A stretch of 64,000 nt of DNA. Origin: Castor canadensis (taxonomy: Eukaryota; Chordata; Mammalia; Rodentia; Castoridae). A program made the translations under genes and the position numbers. The stretch spans positions 41,368,001-41,432,000 of the forward strand of contig NC_133397.1 in assembly GCF_047511655.1 (NCBI RefSeq), in the 5' to 3' direction. The number at the start of each line of letters is the position of its first letter. The stretch's first letter is position 1. The notes below the pieces were generated by a model. That model saw only the letters and a list, made by a program, of their open reading frames with translations. It had not been told where the DNA came from and made no database searches. Positions 42,851 through 53,576 of this stretch are shown here, one piece after another.

Positions 42851-42961
42851 GCCTAAGCCTCCAAATCAATATCCTCATTGATGTGATACATGTACACATT
42901 ACCAAAAGGTACTTCACAAAACAATATCTATTTCTTTTTCTTTTCTTTTTTCATTTTCTTT

Positions 42962-43182
42962 TCATTGTGGCTGTACTGGGGTTTTGAACTCAAGGCCTCA
43001 TGCTTGCGAGGCAGATGTTCTATCACTTGAACCATTCATCAGCCCTTTTTTGTTTGTGCTGGGTATTTTCAACATAGGGTTTCAGGAACTTTTTGCCCAG
43101 ACTGGCTTTGAACTACAATCCTCCTCGTCTCTGCCTCCTGAGTAGCTGGGATTATAGGTGTGAGCCACCAGTGCCTGGCCCT
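42962..43182 (-). repeat. Dimeric SINE
   Basis: GTGGCTGTACTGGGGTTTTG to GTGAGCCACCAGTGCCTGGC. Confidence 0.92.
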
Positions 43183-43226
43183 CTGATAATTTCTGTTCTA
43201 GTCTATTTCATTTTTTAAAAAATGAA

Positions 43227-43308
43227 GGGGTTGAGGATATAGCACAATGGAGAAGCACTTGATTATCATGAGCAGGACCCTGGGTTTGATCCCCAGCACA
43301 GCAAGAAT
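43227..43308 (+). repeat. ID-type SINE
   Basis: GGGGTTGAGGATATAGCACA to GGTTTGATCCCCAGCACAGC, the classical ID form. Confidence 0.9.
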
Positions 43309-43340
43309 ATACACATAAATCATATTAAAAATAAATACAG

Positions 43341-43530
43341 ATGGGCATAGTAATGCATGCCTGCAATCCCAGCTACTCAGGAGGTGTGGATAGGAGTATG
43401 GACATCTGAAACTGGCCTACGAAAAAAGGTGAGACCCTATTTGAAAAAATAAGGTAAAAAGGGCTGGAGGTGTGGTTCAAGTGGTAGAGCTCTGGCATAA
43501 CCTAAAATTAAAAATAAATAAATAAATAAA
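43341..43530 (+). repeat. Dimeric SINE, truncated ID half
   Basis: ATGGGCATAGTAATGCATGC, GCAATCCCAGCTACTCAGGA, then GGGCTGGAGGTGTGGTTCAA, stopping at GAGCTCTGGC before the B box. An AAATA-rich run follows. Confidence 0.85.
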
Positions 43531-43562
43531 ATTGAAGTCCCAGTCAATCAGAAAGCTTTATT

Positions 43563-43775
43563 ATGGAGTGGATGTGTGGTTCAAGCACTAGAGCACCTGC
43601 TTTGGGAGCACCTGCTTTGCAAGTGCAAAACTCTGAGTTCAAACCTTAGTCCCACCAAAAAAAAAAAAAAAAAGCAAAAAGAAGTTTCATGTTTCATTTC
43701 CCAGCAATGTGTGGCAGCTTGCAGTATAGAAACCACTAAGTGCCCGAGTTCAAACCCCAGTACCACAAAAAAACC
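43563..43775 (+). repeat. ID SINE with internal duplication, plus ID fragment
   Basis: GAGCACCTGCTTTGG is doubled within the A-to-B box interval, then TTCAAACCTTAGTCCCACC and an A17 tail. A separate 3' ID fragment (CCCGAGTTCAAACCCCAGTA) lies at 43743-43775. Confidence 0.85.
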
Positions 43776-43779
43776 CACT

Positions 43780-43880
43780 AAGTTACCCAATATATACATG
43801 AACCAAAACACCACATTGTCCCTCATAACGATGTGCAAACATTGTATGTTAATTAAAAACTAAAAATAAAAAAAATCACT
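43780..43880 (+). repeat. Short L1 3' tail
   Basis: CAATATATACATGAACCAAA, CTCATAACGATGTGCAAACA and TGTATGTTAATTAAAAAC resemble the terminal L1 sequence. Confidence 0.5.
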
Positions 43881-44859
43881 AAGTTGAAACTGTTGGTTTT
43901 AAGGATCAGAAATGCTCAAATATTGGCAGTTTCATACAGATGAATTGAATAGATGTACAGGAAGCAGACAAATAGCACCTGCATTTCTATGAGTTTCTAA
44001 TCTCAAACAGTCAATAATAAGAAGCTAGTGATTCTGCAACTCCCAGGCAGGGGGCTTGTGTATGCTGTGTGTACACATGCTCACCGGTGAACACACACAG
44101 GGGTTCCTCCTTTATTATAAGGCCTTTATTACAGCCTGTATTATGAGGGTGCTTATTACCTTGGTCCCTGTATTACACGGTTACCTTGTGAGGCAAAGTA
44201 ATCAAAACATAAAAATATCACTAATAAAATTAGTCCCTATCACAAACATTCTTTCTTTCATAACAATGTCAAACTACATACTTTTTGGCCAAACTCCTTT
44301 TCGATCAGTTTCTCATACATTGTTAAGTTTATATTTGATGACCTATTGCAAATGTGGGAAAATCAATCACAAAGTAAAGTGGAAAGTCTTAGAGATATAG
44401 AAAATGCAGCGCAAAACTTCCTGACAGGAAAGAACTACCTGAACCACATGCAAAACCACTGTTGGAACAAGCAGTAATTGGTAAAACTTACGAAGACGAC
44501 AACAGAATGAACCTTTCAAAATATGAGAAGTCCTTGGAACTCTACTAAGGAATACAGGAAATGAGTCACACAGCGTGTACTCACATGATAGATCTCACGC
44601 ACAGTATGTTCATTGAATGAAGCCTGATGCACAAAAAAAACCTGTATATTGTAATGAGTCAATTTACTGGCAATTCTAGAATTGGAAAAACTAACCTAAG
44701 ATGACAGAATCAGATCAGAGATTGCTTGGGGAGGGGTATGGACTGGGAAGGTGCGAGAAGGAGTTTTGTGACGTGGTGGGGTGAGCACAGTCCTCCCATG
44801 AGTACAGGCATAGATATGTGAGGTGGCAGAATTAGGACTTGAACCAATTCCCAAATCCT
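43881..44859. other. Unique sequence
   Basis: A 114-codon frame (44056-44400) has hydrophobic stretches but no recognised domain and no promoter or splice context. The part 44420-44760 reads like decayed L1-adjacent sequence. Confidence 0.4.
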
Positions 44860-45065
44860 ATGGGGCTTGAACTCAGGGCCTCAGCCCTGCTAGGCAGGCA
44901 CTCTTGCAGCTTGAGCCATTCTACCAAGTCTTTTTGGTGATAGACGTTTTTAAGATAGGGTCTCATGAACTATTTGCCAGGGGCTGGTTTCAAACCGTGA
45001 TCTTCCTGATCTCTGCCTCCTGAGTAGCTAGGATTACAGGCATGAGTCACCGGCACCCCGCTCCA
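44860..45065 (-). repeat. Dimeric SINE
   Basis: TGGGGCTTGAACTCAGGGCC to GCATGAGTCACCGGCACCCC. Confidence 0.9.
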
Positions 45066-45264
45066 AGTCTTGAATTCTACATGGGGCTATCTCCTCCTCA
45101 TATAGATATAGTTATATATTTGGGTATACAGATATGTGTATTTAAAATTTTTAAAAAGCCTTTATATTTACTGCCTACATTTGTATAAATACATACTTAT
45201 GAATCCTAGATCTATACCTTAGCTTTTGTATGTAAATAACCACAAATTTAAAATGAAAGTTACA

Positions 45265-45358
45265 AGGTTGGGGGTATAGCTTAGTGGTAGAGTGCTTACC
45301 AAGCATGCACAAAGCCCTGGGTTTGATCTTCAGCAAGCAAACAAAAAATAAATAAAAT
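45265..45358 (+). repeat. ID-type SINE
   Basis: GGTTGGGGGTATAGCTTAGT to GGGTTTGATCTTCAGC, with an A-rich tail. The inserted element runs through two short minus-strand frames. Confidence 0.9.
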
Positions 45359-46582
45359 GAAAGCCCCATCCTTAGAAGGTTGTTTATATGTGATGTTTCT
45401 GCCCATAGATATTTATAGGTCTTCATATCATTGCATAATATGTAACTACATGCTTATAGCTGTATTATATGCTATAAATAATTTTAGGATGTAAGAACCT
45501 ACTACTAATATATCTGGTAATATGTGATAATACAAAAATTGCCAATCATGCTAGCCCAAAAGAAAAGTCACTTCTCAAACAAATGGTGTTTCTACTTCCT
45601 CAAAGAAACAAAAAACCCCGCTCTCTTTGTCTCAGCAAGCTCTCAGCCCCTGCTCAGCTCCTGTCTGAACCGATGACAGCCCGGCCCATCAGTGGTGGTG
45701 GGGGGGATGCTTTCTCGTTTTCCCTGGAGTCCCAAGAGATGAGAGGTTGTGTGGCAAGGGCTGGGCCAGTTGCCTTCAAGGCTTTGCAGTGCCATGAGGG
45801 GGCTGGGGAGGAGGCCAGCGGCCGCAGGCACCATCTCAGCTTCTGCTCTTGTCAGAGAGCTTCCTGGCTTCCTTTTGTGATCAGCTGGCCCTGGAAAGGC
45901 TGCAGCAGATGGCTAATTACCATAATGCACAGAGCTTTTGAGGGTCCTGGGTGCAAACTCAGGCGTGACCAAGCCAAGAGCAGCTGCATCTGACGCGGCA
46001 TGTGGAGCCCACATTAGGCTTGCCCCACACACCCACTCTGACCTTTCCAATGGGAAGCCAATGGCACCGTTAAAACAGATGGCCCAGAGAAACACGAGGG
46101 AAAACCCTCCCGACCAGCTGTAGTGTCCCTTTTCCAGCCTCCTCGCCTGACAGCACTGACAAGGAGCTCATTATCCCCATTGTGCCTTTCTCTCGTGGTG
46201 TTTATTCTCAGGGTAAGAGCAAACCCCAAGTGTCCCATTCTTAGCACTCCACTTTCCTTATTGGGAAACTCAGTCTCCAAACCAAATGACATTTGCTCCA
46301 GTTTGGGTGTACAAAACTGCCTGGTTCCTAACCTTGGCAAGTGTCTTCCCCCACAACCAGCTGATTTGGCCCTCCCTAACTGACACTAAGCTGTTCCTAC
46401 ACTTTGAAGGCTTTAAGAAGCTCTTGTTTATTCTAGGATTCAACATCAAATCATGCTAGCTATTTGTCTGTTGACCTTAAATGTTTAGAACTGAAAATAT
46501 GTTATTGTAGCAGAATGAAAAAAATTTTAAAACCCAGATGCCTTTAAAGGATGGAACCAAATATTTGCCTAAGAAACCCCGT
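45359..46582. other. Repeat-free, GC-richer stretch
   Basis: There is no gene that I can name. The 136-codon frame at 45583-45993 is low-complexity in feel and unsupported. The segment 45880-46120 (ATGGCTAATTACCATAATGC, CATGTGGAGCCCACATTAGG) looks like a conserved non-coding element. Confidence 0.5.
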
Positions 46583-46682
46583 TGAGGGTTGAGGGTGCAG
46601 TTCAGTGGTAGAGTGCATACCTAACATGCACAAGACCCTTGGTTAGAGCCCCAGCACTGAAAACAAACAAACAAACAAAAGA
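46583..46682 (+). repeat. ID-type SINE
   Basis: GAGGGTTGAGGGTGCAGTTC to GGTTAGAGCCCCAGCACTG, then an (ACAA)n tail. Confidence 0.88.
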
Positions 46683-46975
46683 CAAAATGAACTGACAAAA
46701 ATCAAAAAATAAACCCTTTGACTCTCACAGGGGGTGGGGGGAGGTGGAGAGACTGAATAAAATGACAAAGGAGGCTGTAACGGTTTGGATATGAAGTACT
46801 CAAAAGGCTCATGAGCTTCTGGGAAGTGATTGAATCATCTGACTTAATCCGTGGACTAACCCATTGACTGAGTCACAATTTGATAGCAGTATTGAGGAGT
46901 GGGACCTAGGTGGAGGAAGTGGATCACTGAAGGCATGACTTTAAAGGGTTTTTCATCCCTGATTATTCCTCTCTG

Positions 46976-47027
<52 letters not shown>
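46976..47027. repeat. (GT)n microsatellite
   Basis: An almost pure GT run of about 50 bases between the LTR part and the SINE. It is the longest dinucleotide run in the window. Confidence 0.95.
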
Positions 47028-47213
47028 TAGGGTTTGAACTCTGGGCCTCATGCTAGTTAGGCATGTGGATACTCCTTAAACCACTCCACCAGCCCTGTTT
47101 TGTGTTGGGTGTTTTTGAGATAGGGTCTCTCAAACTATTTCCCCGGGCTGGCTTCAAACCGAAATCCTCCTGATCTCTGCCTCCTGAGTAGCTAGAAGCC
47201 ATCGGTACCTGGC
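47028..47213 (-). repeat. Dimeric SINE in the MaLR-like LTR
   Basis: GGGTTTGAACTCTGGGCCTC (ID half), TTTTTGAGATAGGGTCTCTC to GAAGCCATCGGTACCTGGC (B1-like half). Confidence 0.9.
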
Positions 47214-47430
47214 TTCTGGCTTTCTTTGCTTTCTGGCTGCCATGAGGGTGAGCAGCCTCCTCTGCCACAGTCTTTCACCACCACGATATTCTACTCACCA
47301 CAGGACGTAACAATGCAGTCAGCTGACTTTGGGCTGAAACTTCTGAAACTGTGAAACAAAGTAAGTCTTTCTTTCCTTAAGTTGTTTATCTCAGATATTT
47401 TGTCATACCAATGAAAACCTAACTAACAAA

Positions 47431-47814
47431 GAGTCTCCTACCACACACTAGATGTCTAATATTTACCAGACTATTAAATAAAATGTGTTATACTCTTCTA
47501 AGCTGACAAATATTCCTCCTTAGTGATCTGCAGGGCCAAGTTCAAATTTGGACTGCATGGACTCCTCCAAGTTCTCAATCAGAATCTAGCATCCTGGGGG
47601 GATAGCTGGGCTCCAGAACGCCTGCCCTTGAGCCCCAATTCCCTTTCTTCCTTCCCCAGTTCCATCCTCCTGCATGTGCGTGAAGACATCCCAGCCTGCA
47701 CAGCCAACCTCTGAGCTTGCTTCTGTCCTCAGCAGCTGCTTAGCCTAGGGTTGTGCACACAGGCACTGAGGATCTGGGGAAGCTGAGGAGTAGACCAAGG
47801 GCATTCTGGCAGAT
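47431..47814. other. Unique sequence
   Basis: No gene is seen. CACACACTAGATGTCTAATA and TTATACTCTTCTAAGC are not recognised. Confidence 0.5.
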
Positions 47815-48010
47815 ATAGATGAGTGGTCTGAAAGCTACAGTCCATGGACAAAATCTGGCTTGTTTCTTGTTGTTATAAAGTTTTACTGGACGACAGTTAT
47901 GTCCATTCATTTTGATATTGTCTAGGGCTGTTTCCATGCTGCAGCAGCAAAATTAAGTAGCTGCAATAGAGACCACCTGGCCTAAGATATTTACTATGTG
48001 GTCTAGAAAG
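47815..48010 (-). repeat. Ancient repeat, probably a hAT-type DNA transposon
   Basis: TACAGTCCATGGACAAAATC, TAAAGTTTTACTGG, TTATGTCCATTCATTTTGAT, ATTGTCTAGGGCTGTTTCCA, GAGACCACCTGGCCTAAGAT and ATTTACTATGTGGTC keep the order of a common mammalian relic. The assignment to hAT-Charlie is from memory. Confidence 0.6.
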
Positions 48011-49544
48011 TGGATGGAAAACAAACTCTGGGCAGTCATGTTCCTTGCCCTCGCGACACTTCAGCATACAGGCAGGGACATAGTTGGAGGGCAGTCATAG
48101 TCCGATCCTATAAGGTGCAACAGCCTGCACAGGGGCCCCTCTCCTCTTGGGTCTAAGAGCAGTACTGCTTCTAGATAAGTCTCTGTGGTGGAAAAGTGCC
48201 TTCAGTCTTGAAAGCATGAGAAAGTAATGGGAATTTGGTTGTTAGAAAGTAGAGCAGAGAAGGAAGGGATTGAGCGATGTATCAGACTAGTAAAGAACTT
48301 CTAAAACCAGGAAGGACTCTCTACCCCAACCTTCAATAAAGTCTGCTATATGCAAAAGGACTTTGTATGATTCAGTTAGTAGTGGGTGGGTGGCAGGAAT
48401 CAGGACAGGGGCTAATTCCAAGTCTGGATCTACATAACATTAGAGGCAGCACGTACAGCGTGGCAAACTGATCCCCAAACAATGAATTCTGCAGAGGCAG
48501 GAAATGAGAACTAAAACTGACTATGAATTTGCCCTTGGGACTTTACCAGAAAGACTGAGGAAAACACTGAACTTTAGACAAATTGAGGAATGAGTCAATC
48601 TTGTGTGGCAGGGCAGGGTGACCTCAGTTATATTATAGTACAGATTTTTATAGCTAGATATTAAAAAGTACATCCTTCTAAACTATATGAAATGTATTTG
48701 ACACACTTAAAAGTGCAGAGTCTTTTTAAAATATCTGATTGGATCCTGTAACCTGGATCTTCAGTTTGTTTCCATGAGTTTGATCCCTTCTTGGTGACCC
48801 AACCAATACTCTGCTTCTCTCTAGCCAAGAATCTTCTTTGCTCTTTCCAAAGCAGGGTCTTGCTACAAGGTGACAATCTCAGAGGTGACTCATCTACCTG
48901 TTTTCAGGTTCCTGGACGTCAGCCTTCTTCTGGCTTTGTTCAGCTTGGCTCATGGGTCCCATCTATTTGGGCTGTATGCCTCAGTGCTGGCAGTTTCCTA
49001 AGGCACTGGGCCCATTCCCTGTTCCCTGCTTCTCAGTCATGGTGTTACCCACTGTGATGGGTTTCTTCTCCACCCGGCAGTCTGGTCTGACCCTGGGTAT
49101 TTACTTCCCTCAATCCTAGTCCCTGCCCCACTCTGGGGCAGTGCTGGTTCTAATAAATTCTGCTTCTTCCTGGTTTGTCCTCCTTGAGGATGATAAAAAT
49201 CTCATTGGGTAAAATGTCATTCTTTTAAAAATTTTTAGTTGTTTTGTATTTTTTGAAATTTTCTTAAGATTTCTTATTGTCTTATGCAATAAAACAATCC
49301 TTCCTGATTACTTAGAGAAGTGCGTGCTAAGATTCTTCCCAGTTCTCTATTTCCAGACCTCTCAACTTCTTGGAAAACCTGTAGAACATCACGAACTTGA
49401 GGAAGAACTGGACATTGACCAAACTGTGCAGTGAAACAATGGTATTACACCAAAAATGTGTCCAGTGTTTTCTTTAGGGTCAGGAATTCCACTACACACA
49501 AGACTTTTATGCAAGCTTGCTGTATTTCCAAACATTTGTGGAGG
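48011..49544. other. Repeat-poor stretch
   Basis: No gene or clear SINE over about 1.5 kb. The segment 48830-49180 is GC-richer and ends with CTAATAAATTCTGCTTCTTC, so it may hold an old LTR. Confidence 0.45.
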
Positions 49545-49848
49545 ATTTTTTTTTTTTTTTTGGCAATATTTGTGTTTGAACTCATGCTTACTAGGCAGGT
49601 GCTCTATCACTTGAACCATGTTCCCAGTCCTTTTTGCTGCAGTTATTTTTGGAATAGCATCTCGTGTTTTTGCCTGGGCTGGCTTGGACTGCAATCCTAT
49701 TTACGTCTCCCAAATAGCTGAGATGACAGGAATGAGCTAGCAATCCCAGTGTATTGATTGACCCAGGGTCTCAGTAACTTTTTGCCTGGGCTGGCCTCCA
49801 TCTGAGATCTTCCCAATATCTCCTTCCTGGGCACCTGGTTTATGGAGG
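49545..49848 (-). repeat. Trimeric SINE (ID + two B1-like), first of two neighbours
   Basis: A T18 run, ID half (GTGTTTGAACTCATGCTTAC, deleted in the middle), a first B1-like unit ending near CAATCCCAGTG, then a second starting ACCCAGGGTCTCAGTAACTT and ending GGGCACCTGG. Confidence 0.8.
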
Positions 49849-50200
49849 AATTTTTTTTTTTTTGGTGGCAGTTACTGGGGTTTCAACTCAGGGCCTTGTG
49901 CTTGCTCAGTTGGCACTCTACCACTTGAACCAAGCCTCCAGCCCTTTTTGCTTTGGTTATTTTGGAGATAGGGTTTTGTTTTTTATGCCCAGGCGTCTGA
50001 ACCTTGATCTTCCTATTTTACTCTTCCCACCATTGCTGGAGAAACAGGCACACACCACCATACCCAGCTTTTTCTGTCAAGATGGGAATCTAACAGACTC
50101 CCTTCCCCCTGCCCCCACTGGCCTGGAACCCCAATCCTCTCCATCTCAGTCTCCCAAGTCACTAGGATTACAGGCATGAGTCACCAGTACCCAGCTCCTA
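49849..50200 (-). repeat. Trimeric SINE, second of two neighbours
   Basis: GTGGCAGTTACTGGGGTTTC (ID), GGAGATAGGGTTTTGTTTTT to CACCACCATACCCAGC (first B1-like unit), linker TTTTTCTGTCAAGATGGGAA, then CACTGGCCTGGAACCCCAAT to CATGAGTCACCAGTACCCAG (second unit). Confidence 0.88.
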
Positions 50201-50310
50201 TGGAGAATTTTTTAGAATACAAATTCTGAAGCCTTATTTTGTCCAACTGTGTCAGAACCTCTAATGGGAGAGCCTGGATGTCTGAGTTTTAACAGGGTTT
50301 CACAGTGGAT

Positions 50311-50430
50311 ATTTTTTTTTTTTTTAGACAGGTTCTCACTATGTAGCACAAGCTAGCTTTGAATTTGGATCCTCCTGCCTCAGCCTTCTGAGTGCTAGGA
50401 TTACAGGTGTGTACCACCACGCCTGGCTTT
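50311..50430 (-). repeat. B1-like SINE
   Basis: TTTTTAGACAGGTTCTCACT, CTCCTGCCTCAGCCTTCTGA and GTGTACCACCACGCCTGGC. Confidence 0.92.
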
Positions 50431-51177
50431 AGTGGATCTTGATGAGCAAGTAAATTACAAATGGGTGAAAAGAAAAACATACAAATACACAGCTGTGTCA
50501 TTGACTTCACAGAGATTCACACCAAATCCAGTTTGTTTTCTCTCTTGTAGCCCTGGATTTTTGATGAAGGCAGTTTTTTTCTGACTCGTCTCAGGTAAAC
50601 CTGTGAAAAACTGCTCACTTCCTCTCATTTTTAAGTAACTTTGACATGATTCCATTTACATAGCTTGATGAGTTTCATGTTTTTCTGTGATAAAAATATG
50701 GCATATAATCCCCCACTCCCTTGAGAATATGCCTCATACCTTATCAGATCACATATGTAAGCCAGTGACTCACACTTACACTCCAGAGCACAGATAAAGC
50801 CAAGACCTTAACAGACTAGTTAAGCGCTGTGGCTCTCAGGGCTGAGAGCTGCTGTCTGTTGGCTTTTGAGTTGCTCTCTACAGTCTTGCCTGATCACAGG
50901 GCCATCACTGTTTGTTGTACAAGGACCTCACATGTAGGCTGGGACCCCCACTGTGTTGGTCAAGCTGGCCATAGCTTCTGAGCACCTCTCATAGAAAGGT
51001 ATACCTCAAACTTCCGCTAGACTTTACATCCTTAGAAGAGAAGTCTGCTTCCATCCCATTTGAGCCACTAGGCTTTAGTAACTGGACCCTAAACAGAATC
51101 AGAACTCACCATGTGCTTAGTGCAACTTATCATTGATGCAACTCCTTGAGACTTCTTCTTCTTTTTCTCTCTACCTT
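50431..51177. other. Unique sequence
   Basis: No gene is seen. There is no long open frame on either strand except a 66-codon minus-strand run without recognised content. Confidence 0.5.
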
Positions 51178-51262
51178 TTTTATTTTGTAGTGCTAGGGAT
51201 TGAACCCAGAGCCTCCTGAATGCAAAGGAAGTGCTCTACCACTGAGCTACATCCCATCCTGA
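51178..51262 (-). repeat. ID-type SINE
   Basis: GTAGTGCTAGGGATTGAACC to CCACTGAGCTACATCCC. Confidence 0.9.
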
Positions 51263-51904
51263 TTCTCTCCCTCTCTAAGCATTGTGAAAAAAGAAAAAAA
51301 AATTTCTTTATGTAGCAATAAGCCATGTGATTCGTGAAATCATACTTTTTTCATCTCCTTATTTTAATCATACACAACAACATGTAAACTCAGTTAATTT
51401 TTCTCCTTCCCAAACACATCAACTTTATCCCCTGACCTTGACTTTTACTCAAAGATGCCAATCAATCTATACTCATGCTTCCTTACAAACTCTCTTAGAG
51501 CCTTGTCAATCCAAGCACTCTGGCTGCTCTTGTATAAAATTCTTCCATTTGACTTCCTGGCTATGTTTTTCTTTCAAGTCTTCCTTCAACACTGTTTTCT
51601 CTAGCTCTCACTTCCTACCTGATCCTTTTTTTTTTTTTTTTGCCTCAAGATGTCTGTCTTACAATTGTTCTACAACAGAACAATTGTTCTATAGTTGTTC
51701 TATAACAGACAATTGTAGGTCAACCCTTGACTTACATTTTGTTATAGCATAGTAGGGGAGGGAAGACTTTGCCTCTGCCTTTTGAGGGCTTGATGACTGA
51801 GTCGATGAAATAAATTGATGCAGGTGGATTAGCAGGAGAAAAGGCATACATATTCATTATGTGCCCAGGATATCTCATGAAAGAATAGTGAATAACCAAC
51901 AAAG
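51263..51904. other. AT-rich sequence with local repeats
   Basis: The 141-codon frame at 51327-51752 is Ser/Phe/Cys-rich and crosses a T-run. I see no domain. ACAATTGTTCTA units recur in both orientations at 51660-51718. The segment 51750-51900 looks like part of an old LTR. Confidence 0.45.
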
Positions 51905-52290
51905 CAGTGTATTAGTCAGCTTGCTGTTACTGTAATAAATACCTAAGATAATTGACTTTAAAAAGAAAAAGGGTTTACTTTGGTTCACATTTTTGAAGGT
52001 TTCAGTCCACAGTCAGTTGTCCCTGTTGCTTTTGGGCCTGTGGTGAGGCAAGCACATCATAGCAGGGAGCATGGGGATGGAACAAAATTTCTTACCTTGT
52101 GGCCCATAAGTGAAAGACAGAGGAAGGAGCAGGTTTCCTTCAAGAGCATGCCCCCAATAACCTAAAAACCTCCTTCTAGCCTCTAAGTCTTAAAGTCTTA
52201 CCACCTCCCAATAGTGCCAAGCTGGTGACTAAGTCTTTGACAAATGGGCCTTTAGGGCAGGTTCTGGATTCAGACTGCATCTCCCATCAT
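51905..52290 (-). repeat. MaLR-like LTR, antisense
   Basis: TGTATTAGTCAGCTTGCTGT, TACTTTGGTTCACATTTTTG and CACCTCCCAATAGTGCC. Same family as 14030-14500, with the LTR terminus TGTATTAGTC well preserved. Confidence 0.8.
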
Positions 52291-52369
52291 CAGAGGGGAG
52301 GGGAGATGCAGGCAACTTAGCAGAGAATGAATGATTTGGGGAAAAGATGAATGGGGCCTGAGAAGAGGT

Positions 52370-52590
52370 GGTGCTGGGTGCTGGTGGCTCACACCTATAA
52401 TTCTAGCTACTCAGGAGGCAGAGATCAGGAGGATCTTGGTTCAAAGCCAGCTGGGGCAAAATGGTTCACAAGACCTTATCTTGAAAATATTCAACACAAG
52501 AAAGGGCTGATGGAGTGGCTCAAATGGCAGAGCACCTGTATAGCAACCATGAGGCCCTGAGTTCAAACCCCAATGCTGCCAAAAAAAACC

Positions 52591-52622
<32 letters not shown>
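52370..52622 (+). repeat. Dimeric SINE with (CA)n tail
   Basis: GTGCTGGGTGCTGGTGGCTC to TTCAAACCCCAATGCTGCC, then A8 and a CA run of about 30 bases. One of the best-kept dimers. Confidence 0.94.
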
Positions 52623-52625
<3 letters not shown>

Positions 52626-53329
52626 GAGGTGACTGTCTTTCTGGGTTATATCAGTATCTGCTCTCCTCTCTTGTGATATGAGTAAACCTGGAGAGGTGTT
52701 CAGGACAACTGCACTCCATTTGCAAGATCTGTCTTCAGGCAATAAAGGAAACTCAGAAAAAGTTTCTCCCTGTATTTGCTGTTCCCAGGTCCCCTAATCC
52801 AACCACTACATATGGTGTACCCGAATTAAAACATCTCACTTTACCCCATACATATGTATAATTATTAGGTCAATTAAAAATTTTTAAAAAATTTTAAATG
52901 AAAAATATAATTCCAAATATACAGTCATCGCAAGTAAATGGTCCAGTTTAGTGAAGTTAGAAGGCTGAGGCTGTCATAAAATAATGAATTAAAATTCAGT
53001 TGTATCCTTTTTATAAAATTCAGTTGTATCCTTTTTATAAAAGACACATTTGAAGCATAGAGACCCCAAAAATTTGAAAGAAAAAGTGAAGCCAGGCAAA
53101 TATTTACAAAAGAAAAGAAAATAGCAGCTATTAGCGCTAGCCAAAAAGATTCATTACGAGTAAAAGTGCTATTGCAACTAAGAGGTGTCAGGCAGGATCC
53201 CTTCGTGATGAAAAAAATGGAGATTCCACAATTCAGGGTATGGGTCTCACGTTTAAAATCCCTCATTCCATTCACTTTACTCATTAGAGAAGAGAATAAA
53301 GGCTGACGACGTGCTGAGCTAAGTCAAAA
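52623..53329. other. AT-rich sequence with a 24-bp tandem duplication
   Basis: AAAATTCAGTTGTATCC-containing 24-mers are repeated perfectly at 52991-53014 and 53015-53038. A 119-codon minus-strand frame spans the duplication; its repeated segment is the cause, and no domain is seen. Confidence 0.55.
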
Positions 53330-53490
53330 CATGGTCCTTGCTTTCAAATTTATAATCCCATAGTGGACACAGATAAATAACTACATGACGATTAAAGCAC
53401 AATGTGGTCAGTGCTGTGACAGAGGGATGCTTGTAGAGCCCTGAGAGTACAACGAGAGGTGGGGAGAAGTTTGAGTGGAATTTTGAAGGG
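53330..53490 (+). repeat. Ancient LINE-like fragment (L2/L3 type)
   Basis: TGGTCCTTGCTTTCAAATTT, CACAATGTGGTCAGTGCTGT and GTGGAATTTTGAAGGG follow an old mammalian LINE 3' pattern (lots of Ys then GGxCTTGAAGGA). Weak but plausible. Confidence 0.4.
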
Positions 53491-53506
53491 TGTTCCACTT
53501 ATTCAC

Positions 53507-53576
53507 CTTTTGGATAAAGCTCCCTGATGTCCAGGTTGGCCTTCCACTCTTGATTCTTGACAGTACACTTAAGACA
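53507..53576 (-). other. Exon-like segment, minus strand
   Basis: On the minus strand, TTCTTTCCCTCAG ends at 53577, then 70 bases, then GTGAAT begins at 53506. Two of three frames are open. One gives CLKCTVKNQEWKANLDIREL-type text that I cannot assign. Both splice motifs could be chance. Confidence 0.25.

Larger units (their letters stand above)
46781..47430 (+). repeat. MaLR-like LTR, split
   Basis: The 5' part (GTAACGGTTTGGATATGAAG, GGAAGTGATTGAATCATCTG, GGACCTAGGTGGAGGAAGTG) and the 3' part (GGCTGCCATGAGGGTGAGCA, GAAACTTCTGAAACTGTGAA, TGAAAACCTAACTAACAAAG) flank a GT run and a SINE. It is the plus-strand copy of the family at 14030, 27281 and 51905. Confidence 0.8.

Noticed and set aside
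45583..45993. 136-codon plus-strand open frame
   Set aside because: It lies in a GC-richer segment where stops are rarer. It has no domain and no splice context. A regulatory element is the better reading.
49389..50179. Several 96-105 codon frames on both strands
   Set aside because: They run along trimeric and dimeric SINEs. ID and B1-like sequence reads through in several frames in every copy.
51327..51752. 141-codon plus-strand open frame
   Set aside because: It crosses a T17 run and a palindromic microrepeat, has a biased composition and no recognisable protein features.
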